From assembly GCF_000516985.1 (NCBI RefSeq), contig NW_006917091.1, forward strand, positions 7,045,521 through 7,109,520: 64,000 bases of DNA, given 5' to 3'. Source of the DNA: Pestalotiopsis fici W106-1 (taxonomy: Eukaryota; Ascomycota; Sordariomycetes; Amphisphaeriales; Sporocadaceae). The notes under the pieces are model-generated. The model made no database searches and was not told the DNA's origin. It saw nothing but the letters and a program-made list of their open reading frames with translations. This document shows, one piece after another, positions 45,867 to 59,443 of this stretch. Each line of letters begins with the position of its first letter. Positions within the stretch are counted from its first letter, which is position 1. Both the position numbers and the translations under genes were made by a program.

Positions 45867-47066
45867 ATTAGAATGCTAGTTGCTGCTTCCATCTCTCGAT
45901 AGCCAGCATCCTTGGTACAACTTTGTGCTGCGCTTTCTGACTTTGCGTCAGCAAGTTTGTAACAGGGTTTTGTGTGTTTAGCTCGCAGCAAAATTTTGGA
46001 AGGAGGATTTTTTTTTTGGGCACTGAAAAGCTTCGCTATCTCGTTCGTGCGGTTCTTCGCAGCTAGTACAGAAGTTCTCACCTTCCATTAATATTGACGT
46101 CCACTTGGTATAAGCCAGGAGACTATGTTTCCACACCCTAAGGGACAGTGGCTGTCGTTTGTTGTCGGGGAATAGGGGCGTGGCGGAAACTGTAGTTGCT
46201 TATATGTACTGCTTATGACTCAAATATGACTTGTGGTCTTAATTCGTTCGTTTTCCCACCTAATGTATGCTACCGTGATGTTAATTGAGCCATTAGATAT
46301 TCCACCTCGCCGGATGTTGCTTGAGTACCACCTAAAGTCTTGATATTATAAGGTACGGTTCTCGGGATTTCGAGCACTTCTCCTAACATGTTACTAATAA
46401 GGTAACATAGCCTGCCCAGAATGAGTCAATATAATCATCTGCTAGTAGAGAATGCATCACAGACAGGCACAGAGACTGGATTTGTCGACAACTTCCCTTA
46501 GTTGCCGCCGAACTTTTCTCTCCGGAGTCATAGGCTCACCATTATTTTGACCCATGGGTTATTCATTGTTTTTTTTTTCTTATCAATATGCCTCCACATA
46601 TAATTTCCGTCTTAGGTTATATATATGAAACTACAAAAAGACGAAAATTAAAGAAAGGTATAGACTTCGTCGGAGTAATATCACATAGCCCTTCCTCCTG
46701 TATGCGAGATGGGATGGTGTATATTGTCCCTTCTCAGCCTGATGGGGATGGAGTCCCTCAAAACCTGCCCTAACACTACCCCCTAGGCGCTCCTGTACCT
46801 AGCAGCCTTGAGTCTTGCTGCCTTGAGTCTTGCTGCAAACATTATTTATAGAAGCCCCTTCTCTGCTATTCTTCTTCCAAACCTAAGTAGGTAGTACGGG
46901 CTTCCTGGCAAAGACCTCTTCACTCTTCAACGCTCCAGTGTTCGACACACCGGATAGCACCAACCTATCGAGGTGGACGGGTGCATTTGAATTTCAGTAC
47001 CACTTAATTTCCCACCTGGAACACCGCAAATGTCACTCCTCTATCGTCCGTAGGCTATTATAACCT
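45867..47066. other. Intergenic, no gene recognised
   Basis: AT-rich in places. Contains the 15-bp tandem duplication listed separately and ends at an assembly gap, so sequence may be missing. Confidence 0.5.
46805..46834. repeat. 15-bp tandem duplication
   Basis: Two perfect copies of gccttgagtcttgct in direct tandem. Confidence 0.85.
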
Positions 47067-47166
47067 NNNNNNNNNNNNNNNNNNNNNNNNNNNNNNNNNN
47101 NNNNNNNNNNNNNNNNNNNNNNNNNNNNNNNNNNNNNNNNNNNNNNNNNNNNNNNNNNNNNNNNNN
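47067..47166. other. Assembly gap (100 N)
   Basis: Exactly 100 undetermined bases, the conventional placeholder for a gap of unknown size. Confidence 0.99.
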
Positions 47167-47202
47167 CCCCCCCCCCCCCCTTTTTTCCCCTTTTTTTTTT
47201 TT
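47167..47202. repeat. Homopolymer tract C14-T6-C4-T12
   Basis: Low-complexity pyrimidine tract abutting the gap and the likely cause of the assembly break. Confidence 0.95.
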
Positions 47203-47500
47203 AAGTAGAGCGAACTCACAAATGAGACCTCGATGCCGTCAAACATACTTGCCTGCCTCATGGTCGTCCGGGTTATCGTGGGTTTGTGTAGGTTTCCAGA
47301 CTCGGCCACAGATTTTCCTCAACACGTGTCGGTCCGGGACCAGAAACCCAAACTCTCATAAAGCCCCCGGCGCCGTTCTGGTAGAGAGACGTACTGCACT
47401 TATATAGTTTGCTCCCCTTCTGTCGTTCTTGCCCTGCCGTTGATGTTTCAAAAATGAGAGTACCACGCCGTAGCCTTCATACCACGGACGATCATCCGAT

Positions 47501-48398
47501 ATGAGTCGTCAACAAATTGAAGACTATCTTTCTTCGGGCTGCCCACCCTCTTACCATTCTCGCCATTCCCTTTCGTCCATGGAAACCCTCTTGCTTCCAC
47601 CCCCGCTTCTACCTTTGCCGATGAATTTCTCTAGCCACAACCACCAGCATCATTTCAACGGCAGTAATGCTGTACAGAGAGACGAATTAGAGCAGGAAGT
47701 TATGAACGTGTCAGAGCATCCCGAGGTGCGGACATCTACGAAATTACAGGTCGAGGAAGAGCAGCGGTGTACTCGACCGTCTCGCGAATGGCAGCATTCT
47801 CTGTCAGATATCGAGGAGGTTCGGACTAGAAGCGGTGAATTAATGATCGTGCGGCGTGAGAGGGATGCCGTTATGTTTGGTGAAGTTAATTGGAACCCTA
47901 CTCCAGAGCACGAAATGGGCACGACCAGTTTTGGTAAGCAATATCAAGGGAGAACACCTCTCCCACTCCCAGGTTTCAGGCGTCCAAGAGAGTCTTTTCG
48001 ACTTGAACAGTGAATCTCATGAGACGTCGCTGACCCAAAAAAATCTCATAGTGCATCACAACGTTGTGTTGGAGGAGCCGGCAGTCTCACCGACAGGGTC
48101 GGTAGTGCAAGCAAGAAATTCGCTTGTTCACTGCGCCAACGAAAAGAACTTGGCCGAGATACCAGAGCCAAGACGGACAGGGCCTGGAAATGTTTTGGGC
48201 CGGTCAATCTGTGGACATAGAAAGGTCGAACAAAACTTACCTCGCAAGTTGGCAAAAAAATCATTTCTCCGGAGAGTTTTCGGCCACAGAGAAGACAGAA
48301 ATCGGACCGAAGAAGGGACCGAAACCTTTTCCGGAGGGTTTTGCAAACAATTCGGTGAGAAGTTCTTGAGAAAATTCTGGTCAAAGCGCAATTCCTGA
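47501..48398 (+). CDS. Hypothetical basic-tailed protein, 2 exons, 283 aa
   Basis: No family recognised. The first segment (from ATG 47501) is Ser/His/Pro-rich (SSGCPPSYHSRHSLSS) and acidic around residues 60-90. A 46-nt intron at 47934-47979 (GTAAGC to CAG) is proposed because it links two open frames end to end; without it the first frame stops at 48013. After the join come NSESHETSLTQKN and a Lys/Arg-rich C-terminus (KLAKKSFLRRVFGHREDRNR, then FLRKFWSKRNS). The intron is shorter than most in the window and an alternative AG at 47972 would keep the first frame, so the second half is less certain than the first. Confidence 0.45.
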
Positions 48399-48987
48399 AA
48401 CTACAAGAGCTTCCGACATAGTTATTGATTAGGTCGAAGAGGAGAACTCTCAGTGAGGCTAAACCACCCTCGCATTCGTCATTGTATTTCCGGAAATCGT
48501 TGAAAATATATATCGAGATCAGGACGGACGATGTATTTGGCCCATTCCTGTTGGCTAGAAAATGTCGTTTATATCCTGTTGGATGGGCACAAGCAGTGGA
48601 TAGTTGAAACCTGGGAGTCAATGTTGAGATCGGAGCCCAGCCTCCTACATTATGGCCTCATGCACCACTATAGAATTACCTGTATGTATAGTCTTTTACA
48701 CCTTTCATAGTCTTTACTGATACCCAGCCAACTATTAATCAACCACTCACCCGCATGCATTCCCTCGTTCTATCCTGACAGTCAAGGCGTTCCCCGCGTT
48801 CGCATTTAGATAGTATATAGGCTTACCACTAGACTTTGAGTTCACAAATGTTTTATTGTATCTGGCGACAAAATTATCCTGTCAATGATTTAACGCTGCT
48901 GTGCCACAGATATCCAGGATAATGAGCTATAAAGCATATATAAATGCTTAGAGTAGGCAAGTAGCCAAGGGGTATGCAAGCTATCTA
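48399..48987. other. Intergenic between convergent genes
   Basis: No gene or repeat is recognised. Confidence 0.5.
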
Positions 48988-50856
48988 TCAGAAAACACCA
49001 CCGCCGATAATAAATAGGCGTTCTTCTTCTCTTTTCGCCCACTGGATAATCTTGTTTGCACCATGAGTCAGAGCTTGTCTGGATGCATTTGGTCCTGCCA
49101 CACAGTAGAATTCAAAAATGGGTGTGATCCACGCGAGAGAAGTCGAGGCATGATCAATACAATGCATGACCTTGAGATGGGAGTGCTTTGCGTGCACGGT
49201 GGCATGCAGGTTATGGTATAGGGACATCAGTCTTCGATGAGAGATGCCGGTATCAAAGGTTGGGTCCAGCGAAGGCATGCAGAACTGCACATTGGCCTTG
49301 GATTTGAAGAGAAAGTGGCTGATCTGTGTGCTTGGAGCAATATCCGTGATCTTTGGCCGTCCAATCTTTGCTGCAGCTTTGACGATATCCAGACTTCCCT
49401 TCTTCTGTAAATCGCCAACCACATCATTTCTCATCTTCTGCAAGGTGAAGAAGCTCTCCTTGTCAGGACTAATGAGTATGATCGCAACTTCATCCTCGGT
49501 GGAATAGTTGGCTTCCGAGCTATTGTCTTGGGATTCTGGTTGCGTGCCATCCAAGAAACTCACGTACATGTAGAGATAGCCCCGGTTGTTGAAAGCTGGT
49601 AGGCACAAAGGGATCCAGTTCTCGCCGCCTCCACCTTTAACACCACCGGAAGCGAAGAGCATGTTGAATATCAGTTGCAAATCACTCGGGTGAAGTGAGT
49701 GTTTACGAGGCCTGATGACGCTCACAAGCTTACCGCCCGCCACAATGAGGCCATACAATAGGTTTGGCGCTCTAGACTTGAGAAATATGTTGGTGATGGA
49801 TTGCCGTTGGGACTTGCGTATCTTGAGGCACTCAAGTGCTCCCAGCAACATGGACGGAGAGCCCTTGGTAAAACTGTCGGCCAGCGATGAAATCATGGTT
49901 TCTGTGCCTTGAAGAGGTTTTCGCAAGTCCGTTGATGGCCTATTCTTAAATATATGGAGAAGCGTAGGCAAGGTCAGAGTTGAGAGAATTTGCATGTACA
50001 AGGCGTTCAGTTGCGAACGCAGTTGCGCATCGCTCTCCCCCAACTTGCTGATCGCGACCAAGTATAGAGGTCCCTCAGTGACGATAACGAAACGCGTATT
50101 CCCGGCAGTAAACCCCATGAGGGGGTTCTTGGCGCCCTCGTAGAAGGAAATGATGGTCTGCACCACGCCCATGGACGAGTTGATCAGGGCCAGATCTCCA
50201 TGGCGACTCCATATTGGTTTTCCGGCCGACGACAAGATCATGTAGTGCTTCAGCTTCGATTTCCAAATCGTGAGGCGGTCTGAATCTGTCCACTCCTTTT
50301 GCGACTCGTCTGGTATACTGTCAAACTCCCTTTCGAATTCGAGGAGCGGCGAGCCATACGGCAGGCGCATGGCTTCGAACGGTGGCACGCTGGCCGATTG
50401 CGACTGTAACATCTGCCAAGCTGGGCTTCTCTTGCTCGTATCCCCGACCAGGAGGCTTTCCAAATCTCCAGCGCCTCGCGCAGTCGGTGCAATGCTCATA
50501 ACACTCATGCCCTCGTCTAGGTCGCTGGTTGTTCCTGTGTTCAAGCCGCGCATAGACCCCAGGTCGCCCGGTATGTTAACATTCTCTTGACCAGGCGTGG
50601 TCTGCCCCTCGCTGCTGGTAAAGGTGCCCCTCGTGCCGTCGGGGAAAGATAAAGTCTGTATGTTGGTGGTGGATACGGCCGTGGTCGGTTTGGACTGTAG
50701 GCTCGGCCTCTCTACCGAATCAGAAGCGGCGGCTGGAGGCTTCCCAGGAGCATGCGACAATGGGCGTGGCGGCAGTGGTGGAGGTCGTTCTTCGGCATCG
50801 TCGTAGGCTGGGTCGGGTCCTGATGCTACTCTAGCATCTTCCCTGCTCGGTCCCAT
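48988..50856 (-). CDS. MON1: Vacuolar fusion protein MON1, 622 aa
   Basis: Subunit of the Mon1-Ccz1 complex, the exchange factor that activates the Rab7 homologue Ypt7 on late endosomes, autophagosomes and vacuoles. Single-exon frame. The N-terminal ~160 residues are disordered and Pro/Ser-rich (RPPPLPPRP). The conserved core starts near residue 190 ([20 protein letters not shown], then IWSRHGDL) and covers three longin-type domains: [19 protein letters not shown] and [13 protein letters not shown] in the first, [27 protein letters not shown] in the second, and [19 protein letters not shown] near the C-terminus. Length is normal for filamentous fungi. It is divergent from DOP1 across about 1.26 kb. 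Confidence 0.95.
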   Translation of the reverse strand: MGPSREDARVASGPDPAYDDAEERPPPLPPRPLSHAPGKPPAAASDSVERPSLQSKPTTAVSTTNIQTLSFPDGTRGTFTSSEGQTTPGQENVNIPGDLGSMRGLNTGTTSDLDEGMSVMSIAPTARGAGDLESLLVGDTSKRSPAWQMLQSQSASVPPFEAMRLPYGSPLLEFEREFDSIPDESQKEWTDSDRLTIWKSKLKHYMILSSAGKPIWSRHGDLALINSSMGVVQTIISFYEGAKNPLMGFTAGNTRFVIVTEGPLYLVAISKLGESDAQLRSQLNALYMQILSTLTLPTLLHIFKNRPSTDLRKPLQGTETMISSLADSFTKGSPSMLLGALECLKIRKSQRQSITNIFLKSRAPNLLYGLIVAGGKLVSVIRPRKHSLHPSDLQLIFNMLFASGGVKGGGGENWIPLCLPAFNNRGYLYMYVSFLDGTQPESQDNSSEANYSTEDEVAIILISPDKESFFTLQKMRNDVVGDLQKKGSLDIVKAAAKIGRPKITDIAPSTQISHFLFKSKANVQFCMPSLDPTFDTGISHRRLMSLYHNLHATVHAKHSHLKVMHCIDHASTSLAWITPIFEFYCVAGPNASRQALTHGANKIIQWAKREEERLFIIGGGVF

Positions 50857-52119
50857 TGTCGCTTGACTCGAGAGCTTTGCATCCTTCTGCCGGGGTTACA
50901 GATATGGATCACGAGAGCGCGCGTACGACGGCTTTGCTTAATACAGGTACGGACCGGAGCGTTGTCCACGTCGCTTCTATCGTCTGCACAACATTGGCAT
51001 GTTGAAAGGACGTGTGTACTATGCGAGAAGCTATCTGATATTAGGTAGAGTAGGTAGAGTATGTGTAGAGCAGGTCGGTATTTGGAGAGCTATTTTAGTG
51101 CTGGTTTTACTTTATTACACTTTCCGGATTCCAGGTTGCTCACGTCATTGAGACCAGGCATGCTGAATTTGGAAAAAGCGCATTTCCCCCCCTCCGAACT
51201 GCGCCAAATCAGAAATCCCATCAATTTTTTTGACGGCTTTCGCTAGGAATTTGTACCTACATAGCTAACCTAGGTACCTAGAAACAAGAATTTTGGCAAC
51301 TAGTACTAAAGCTGCCGAGGCACAAAGAGGTGGTACTCCGTAGACCAGCAACACATTTGAACAGAGTTCCCCAATTATGGTACTCGGCGCATGGATCGTC
51401 ACCACTTAGGTATTCTTGTACGGCTGGAACCTTCCTGCTATATTTATGAATGAGGGAGGGAGTGTTCTTATGCATAACATTGCAACAAAGAGCATATAAA
51501 TCATTTTGCCCTCCAGGTCCAATCATCCCAAACAACTGGAACCAACAACTGGAACCAAAATATACAATTCCTACATAATATCATCTGCCTAGTACTATAT
51601 GAGTAAGGTAGGTAAATAGATACCTTGATGATACTTTGAGATGAGTTATACGCAGTGTGCCTTATTTGCGGATCACGACCTTAACCATCAATGATTGTCG
51701 AGGTCATTTCGTTCCCGGTTGGGCGATTTCAGCGCCCAATGCCCAAATGGCACCTAATGATGTGTACCTAATATACTGGTAGCAGCCTTGCCATGCGAAC
51801 GGGAGCTAAGCGTGGGGTTATCCCTTCAGGGGTCCAATCCAAAGCTACGAAACAAATGTCCAGACGCTGCTAGGGTACCTTGAGCTAGCTGGCGTTTAGC
51901 AGTAACAGGCAACGTAATCCGCATCGACTACGAACATTTATTAGGTTACCTGGTAAATGTAGTACCATTTCCATGTCTCTACAATTGCTCGAACCGATTT
52001 CGCAGAACGGCCACGTCTGAGCCAACTGCTCGCCGCTCCGTTTAAATCAGCTCAGCTCCCATGATACGGCTGGGAAAGACCTCATGTTTCCGCAATCCGC
52101 ACCGCCCTAGAAACGAGCC
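50857..52119. promoter_or_regulatory. Shared divergent intergenic region of MON1 and DOP1
   Basis: About 1.26 kb between two divergent start codons. It contains several cctag/taggt-rich palindromic motifs (for example around 51259-51282), common in fungal intergenic DNA. No RNA gene is recognised. Confidence 0.5.
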
Positions 52120-55100
52120 ATGAGCCTCGAAACTGGTCCTGTCGGGTCCATGTCCCCCGAGAGCTCTGGACGCAATACCCCCGTCCTGCGACAATGGAGG
52201 AACCAGTTGAGCGCTGAAGACGCTCCTATCAAAGACAAGGCATACAGAAAATATGCATCCGGCGTCGAGCGTGCCCTGTCTCTCTTCGAAACGGCCTTGG
52301 AGGAATGGGCTGACTACATCTCTTTCTTGAGCCGGCTGCTCAAGGCCCTACAGGCACGACAAGCCAACATCACCACTATACCCTCCAAAGTACTCGTCGC
52401 AAAGAGGCTTTCGCAATGCCTGAACCCCTCTCTACCTTCGGGTGTGCATCAGAAGGCACTGGAGGTCTATAGCTATGTTTTCTCCGTCATAGGCGTCGAT
52501 GGCTTATCTCGAGATCTGCCCCTATACCTGCCGGGCCTGGCGTCGACTCTGTCGTTTGCTTCCCTGACAGTACGAGCACCATTCCTGGAGCTACTCGAGA
52601 TGTACTTCGTGGAGCTTGACCCAAAATCCTTGCGCCCGGCCATGAAATCCATCATACTTGCGCTGCTACCAGGCCTGGAAGAAGAGACGAGCGAGGACTT
52701 TGCAAGAACATTGAAGCTAGTGGAGAAGTTTAAGACCGCCATTCGTACACCAGACAGCAAGGAGCTGACGTCGACACATGCGACCGGCGATGAGTTCTTC
52801 TGGCAGTGTTTTTTCCTGGCCTCCATTACCAGTCAAAGTCGTCGGCCTGGTGCCTTGGCATATCTGGTTCGGAATCTGCCAAAGTTGGGCCAACATATCG
52901 TGCAAGGAGAGTCTGCTGGAAAAAGCAAAGCTGAGCACGCCGCTGAAGACCAGCTTTTCGAAGACCTGTCGAGCTTGGTCACATCTCCCGAGCCTGGTTT
53001 ACTACTTCGTTGCTTCACCGCCGGCCTTGGCGATGAACAACTACTTATACAACGTGGCTTTCTAGACCTCCTTGTCACGCATCTACCTTTGCATTCCAAA
53101 GTGTTACAAAATCGAGTCAAACCTGAGGATCTGGAGCTTTTGCTGAAGGCAGCTGCTGGTGTAGTGACTCGCAGAGATATGAGTTTGAATCGACGGCTTT
53201 GGGCTTGGTTTCTGGGTCCGGAGCCTGCAGGCCACGAGCACGAGGCCGGTGTAGAGTCGCCAACGTCGCCAATAGATCATCATCAAGGGTATTTTACTTC
53301 CAAGACGAGCTATTTCGAGGACAACGGACTGCAGGCACTGACACAGGCGCTATTATCAATGATCCGGACTGCCTCAGATACGAATCCCACGGAGAGAGCG
53401 CGGCCCTACAGAATATGCCTTTCCCTCATGGACAGATGGGAGATTGGCGGACTGGTTGTCCCTGAGATCTTCCTCCCCATCATTGAAAGTGTCAGAGACT
53501 TCAAAGGTCGTGCTGCCAGTAAGAACGATTTCAATGAAGTTCTGCGCAGCGCTAGTGTGTTTTTTGACGGAGTCGAGAGCGGTCTCATCTACGGCGAGCT
53601 CGTCAGTCTGATTGCTCAAGTCGTCGGTCCTGGTGATGCTCAATATGCTCAACGTATTGACAAAATCAGTTTGGTGCAATTTATCATGAACCATTTCAAT
53701 ATTCGCGAAGAAGAGATGGTGACTATTCATGCGCCCCTCGCAGCCCTGTCCATCCTGGCAATGTTGGAGGATACCAAAGAACGCGGGCATCAATTACCCA
53801 CGAGCGCTGGTACAGGGGATGTTGCACTGTCAGACCAAGTACTTTCTATAGCTCTTGGTCTTCTCGATATGGTACCCGACCGAGCTTTTCCAGCCAAGTC
53901 TGATGGCAGAGATGCGATGAAGTCCTCAGAGAACTCTGCCATGGCATCCATGTCCAATAACGACTTGCTCAAAAGGATCAGAAATTTCTATGTCAGTGAT
54001 CAGGGCAACCTCGAGGCGTCGTCTCTGCCTTTTTCTGCCCGGAATGTAGGGGCCCTTATCCTCAAGAAAGCTTGCAATCTAGTGTGCAACTGCCTCGTTG
54101 CGAAAGAGCCATCTCAAGCCTTGACGGTCAGGACTCGCGTTTTGGCACTTGTGTTATCGAAAGTACCCAACGCATACTCGCTCGACACGAACAGACTCTT
54201 GTCAAATATGCAAGCAAGTCTCTCTAGTGTCGACCTGCCATTTGTCTCCTTCAAGGCAATGCTCCTGTTATCAACTCAACTGTATGGTAGCTCGAGAATC
54301 CCGCCATCTGATTTATCCGACTTGGTCGAGCCGCTTGTCCGTCACGCTTGGGGTTTCTTGTCGCTTTCAGAGCCCAAGTACCACGTCGAGACAGTCCGGT
54401 GTCTCTGGCAATTGCAATCTGCGCTGGGCCCACAGAATCGAGACATTGAGAGCGCTATTGCTGCTTTAATGTTGAAGAACGATACAACGGGCAGTTTTCC
54501 TATTCGACCAGCGGATACGGGACGTAGTTTCAGCATCTTATGGTCACATACTCTTCAAGATGGAAATGTTGATCGGCGAACGCCAAAAACACCAATGGGA
54601 GAAGGAGCACCACAATTCCGTTTGGCTGGCCAGGACTACTATGAGGTCATGCTGACTCGACCACTGTTTCTCATGCTTGATTCCTTGTTGGATGACCGAA
54701 CACAACTTTTTATGGCTGTCAAGACTTGGCTCAACAGCATGATAGGTATCGAAAGGTAAGTACTCGAGGTCCCCATCATTCTTCCTAAACTTACATATAG
54801 CTAGATTGTTCTTGGTCTTTGTCACCAAGTTATCTCAACTGCGATTTCTTCGAACATTGCCCAAGACGTCAACACCCGATTCTGCGAAGCAATCCATTGC
54901 TTTCTCTTCGGATGACGATCTAGACATGGCACTATACTATCTGCGCACCCTATCCAATATGTTTCGATGGGCTCCAGATGCATTCTTCGGTGTCCTTGCA
55001 ACAAGACTGATCGAAGAGCCAGAGACTCACCTCCGAGAGATTAGTAAGTAATCTATGTCATTGTGGGGGCAAAAAGCAGTTGCTGACTAGTTCTCAGCCG

Positions 55101-57924
55101 GTGCTGAAGGTGATATTTCTCTGCAAGAATTCTTCCTCCAAGTCTGCATGAGATGTATAGCTGGCAATAGATTTCCAGAGGAGAAGCGAACACAGCTGCG
55201 TGTAGCTCAACTTCACAGATGTGCTCTGACACTCCTGCATCAAATTTTGTTGAATCCTTATGCAGAGTCACTGTCAAGGCTACACTTGGAAGATGTCTTG
55301 ATAGCCCGTCTACATCAATCACTTGATGGGCCAGATCCCTATATTCAGGTCTTGCTCTTGGATGTCGTCTTCGCATCCCTCAAATTAAGGGACGTGTCAC
55401 CGAATGAGCTCCCGTCTTCCCCAACAGGAGAGAAGCGAGCTTTGAGCTATCCTACGGGCAACCGCCGGTTATCTGCTGCTACCACCATGGAAAATGTACA
55501 AGACGTTACAGCACCGCCGCAGACTCTACTAAAATGTATACAGGCCGGCTTATCTTCGCCAAGTAGTCGACCCGTTCTGGATAGCTGGGTTGGTTTCTTG
55601 ACCGAATGTTTGCCCTTGTATTACAATACCATCTTTCAAGTCCTGATACCCCTGGTGGAAACCTTATGTGAGCAAGTCCGGAATACCTTCGAGGACTTGC
55701 AGAGGACCTTTCAACACGATGCAAAGACAACGGTTGGGCTCAATGCACCAGAGTCGACCTTGATCTCACTGCTCAACGCACTCGAGCAGGTGCTCGCCAA
55801 GGCTCACGATCAACTATTGGCTGAAGAGGCTAGAGCCCAAGTCATCAAGAGTCCAGATCAGCAATCACAAGGGTTCTTTGGGAATATGGTATCCGGCGTG
55901 TTCAACTCAGAAACCCCTCAATCTCGCAGTGCGACTGCGAACGACAGGCTGACTGTATTACTTGCCTTCCAAGACGCTGTGCGGATCTGCTTCAGAATCT
56001 GGTCATGGGGCCAGGGTAGTGAGGCCGCGTCCTTAGACAACAACTCCTCCTTATCATTCAACTACACATCACTTCGGATGAGGAACCGAGCCAGGCGTCT
56101 TCTGGAGCACGTCTTTGCAGCCGAAGCTCTAGAATGTCTGGAAACCGTTGTCGATATATGGCGAGCGTCACTTAGCAGTCCTGACACAACCAAGCACTCG
56201 GATGTGTTCAACCTGTTGCCTGCCCTTGATGGTTCTCGTCCAAGACACACGATACCGGCTATTTTCAACGCGATTTATAGTCGGACCAACCCGAACGCGC
56301 TTGACCCCTCGCGCAAGTCCACATTGACTATCTCGCTCCAAGATACTGATCTAGTCATCTTCTTGGTAGACTATGCCCGCTCATTAGAGGATGATGCCAT
56401 GGATGAGATCTGGCAAGACTGCATGGCATTTTTGAAGGACTTGCTTGGGAATCCATTCCCGCATCGACAAACGCTTCCAAGCTTGCTCGAGTTCGCCGCA
56501 ATTTTGGGCGAGAAAGTCGACAACACAAACTTTGGAGAACAACGTAAGATGCGAAGAGAGCTCGGTGTAAGTGCCTGCTAGACTTGTATGTTGATCGCTA
56601 TCACTGACAATTACAGGATCTCTTCCTTCGATTACTCACGGCCCTATTCACCACACGTCCCATATCATTCACAGAGACATCTTCCTCTTCACAACCCGAA
56701 AAGGTTAAACCTGATGATCGGGAGTCACCTTCACCTGCAGAGAGAGCCGATGATGTTGTCGGAATCCTCTCTACGATAGTACCAAACCTTCCAAAGATTT
56801 TAGTAGAGTCAGACCGAGTTCTTACGGCGGCCGCAGCCATATCTACTAACGTCATTGGGCCCTCGATTCGGTCCAAGGGTTTCCCCGAAACGGTATCGAA
56901 GGGAACCCTGAGCCTAATGCAAGAGCTCACGCGGTTACCGAATAATCAAAAGACATGGAAGAAGGACATTGGAGACGCATTCAACGATGCCAGGTTCTTT
57001 GCTTCGCCAGTCTCCCTGGTCCAGAGTGATTGGCTTCCCCTTCTTAAGCAGTGGACGGTAGCAGACAAAGAACGCATGACCGAAATACTGAGTCGCATCA
57101 CCCCTCCGACAACAGCAGGTATCGTTTTTGGTGTAGGAGCTACCTCCGCAAGACTTGAAGCGGATCGAAAGACACAGCTCAATTTGCGACGCGCTGCGGC
57201 CTTGATTCTCGCGTCTCCTATGGACACGTTCGTGACCGACTTGCAGGTCATAACAGAACGTCTTGTCGAGCTTCTTGGCGCAACATCGACCTCCTCGCCG
57301 TCCTCCACAACTCGGGCTGAAATATACATGGTTGTGCGAGCACTAGTCTTGCGAACTTCGGCAATACATCTTTCTCCTCTGTGGCCTATCACAAATGCTG
57401 AGATACATGCTGCCCTCTCATCCGTTGTGGCTACTGATAACAGTATCCCCAGCGACACATACAATAACACTTCGATTCTGCAGGCTTGCAAGCTTCTCGA
57501 TCTTCTCATCTGCACAGCTCCTGACGACTTTCAATTACACGAATGGCTCTTCATCACAGACACCATCGATGCTATATATAGAAGTCCAGCATACCAGCCT
57601 TTTGCGCTCGTAGACGAGCTTTCTGAAGAGCTCGGAAATAGTTCGTTGGCAAAGAATTCAGCCCTGCAGACAGAGAGCGCTGCAATTATGGCAGCCTCAG
57701 GCTCGTGCCGACGTCCCCTGCTTGGTCCTGGTGGTATTCCAGACGAGCTATCGACAGACCGGAAGGACGAACTTATTGCCAAGATCCTGCGTCCTTTCTT
57801 TGCTCAGTTGAGTATTTTTGCTTTCGAGAGCACCTATGCCATGGGTGCCGTCGATGAAGAGGTTGCGGTCCTGGGGCTTCTCAGGGATATTTTTGATGAG
57901 AAAAGTATCGTCAAAGCTCTGTAG
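52120..57924 (+). CDS. DOP1: Dopey family protein (DOP1/DopA), 4 exons, 1883 aa
   Basis: Large peripheral membrane protein acting with a flippase (Neo1) and Mon2 in Golgi-endosome traffic; in Aspergillus, DopA is needed for normal development. Exons are 52120-54755, 54805-55043, 55098-56566 and 56617-57924; all four joins keep frame and use GTAAGT-type donors. The N-terminal Dopey domain is clear (KDKAYRKYASGVERALSLFE, then LLKALQARQ and LPSGVHQKALEVYSYVFSVIG). It is followed by leucine-rich helical repeats through the middle exons and a C-terminal helical region. There is no signal peptide or obvious transmembrane helix, as expected. Length is typical for the fungal family. Confidence 0.92.
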
Positions 57925-58663
57925 GACAGAGTCAATACAGACGAAAGGCTCAAAATGGGGTTGAGGTCCAGACATAGCTTCAAGAAAAGGCCAGCTTTCA
58001 AATAGTCTTGGCACTACATGTTTAGTTTACTCGAACAAGAAAGCATCATCAATATTTTGTCAAAATCATTTAATGTAGACGTAGCTCATCTAAACTTTAT
58101 CTTAATGATATTAATCACGCATCAAGTGAAATTTTTCTCTTTCCATACGTTGATACTTAGAGTTGGAATTTCTAGTACGCTGTGAATCAAGCATTGAATA
58201 CCCGTATTTGGCACATTTGAATTTGCGAAAGGCCTGTTGTGCGACGTTTGACGCTCGCTCTATTCGAGGCACGTAACCGTTGCTAACTGGGACTGGCTGG
58301 TAACGGGAAGTTTGTACCTACTCTAGGGGACAAGAGAGCACTCGCGACATCGCAGTGATTCATTCCCCTGGTGTGACGCTGTTGGGGACAGTATTCGGGG
58401 GGAACAAGCACAAGACCGACTGCTCTGACTCGAACTCAATCCTTACAAGTTGCAATTGAATTATTGAGCACCATTGTCGTTGTTAATTCACTTGCGTCTG
58501 AATATCATGGGAGGGACATGGAACCAGAGTATAAATGTCGACGAATCTAATGGGCGACTTCTCTTTTTGCTCTTGCTCTTATCATCCTCGTCGTCTCGGT
58601 ACTACGATCCACGACCACGAATATCACAAGAGAAAGATACACAGCAAGGACTCTCCTGACAAG
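57925..58663. other. Intergenic, no gene recognised
   Basis: 3' flank of DOP1 and upstream region of a small gene. A TATA-like gtataaatg at 58529-58537 lies about 130 nt before the next ATG. Confidence 0.5.
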
Positions 58664-59443
58664 ATGCAAAGACACTGGCAGGGACAAAGCAGCAACCCTC
58701 TCTCGGCTATCCCCGAGCAGACTTGTGTGCTCGGTGACTTTGAGAGAGACGAGTTGCCGGGACTTCACCCAGCAGTACAACAAGAATTTTCCCGTAAGTA
58801 GCGACTTGAATGGCGATCTCCTACAAACCTACTCTCGAATACGGGCAAAGTGCTGACAGTAAATTTGCTCAATCGATATATCAGGGCTCGAAGAAGAAAG
58901 CAAACAGGACCTGATGAAGATGACAGTATGGCGCGATTACGCCCGCTGGAAGAATAGCTGGCTCGCAAATATCCACTACCAGCTGGATGCCAGCAAAACC
59001 CAAGAGCAGTGTCTGGCAGACGAGCGGTATTGGCGGGATGATTTTGAGAAAAACCCACAGCAATATCCGGCTCTGCACCCAATGGCTCAGGCAGTTTACA
59101 ATGGTACGTATACTCGCATACTGTTTGTCAAAATAAGCAAGACGATTTATTGGCTTCGCTGCATATCAAACTATTCACAGACCCACATGAGTTGTGATGA
59201 CGAGAGTATCACAGCTGACCAAGCTGCGGGCTTTTAGATACAGGTGAAGAGACTAAGTGCAGCCCTGAATATGGCCCTGTCCTCCGTGGATACGTGGTCG
59301 CATATAACAACATGCTCAAGTGCTTCTACACGCAGCCTCAGCCAGCGGGCCTCCAAGGCAATGACGATGACAAGGGCAAGCAAGTAGAGAGGCTTCCGGA
59401 GATGAGTGAAGTCGTGCCGATATATCCACGGTGGCAGCGGTAG
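58664..59443 (+). CDS. Hypothetical protein, 3 exons, 184 aa
   Basis: No family recognised. Exons are 58664-58793, 58885-59103 and 59238-59443; introns are 91 nt (GTAAGT to CAG) and 134 nt (GTACGT to TAG), and the summed exons give one frame. A second acceptor six bases further on would also keep frame. The protein is soluble-looking and charged, with many Trp, Tyr and Gln residues (TVWRDYARWKNSWLANIHY, DERYWRDDFEKNP). It has no signal peptide or membrane segment. Preserved frame over three exons supports a real gene. Its function is unknown. Confidence 0.6.

Noticed and set aside
51781..51850. tRNA- or 5S-like stretch (gggagctaagcgtgg followed by ggtccaatcc)
   Set aside because: No acceptor stem, anticodon arm or T stem could be built, and the match to fungal 5S rRNA is poor.
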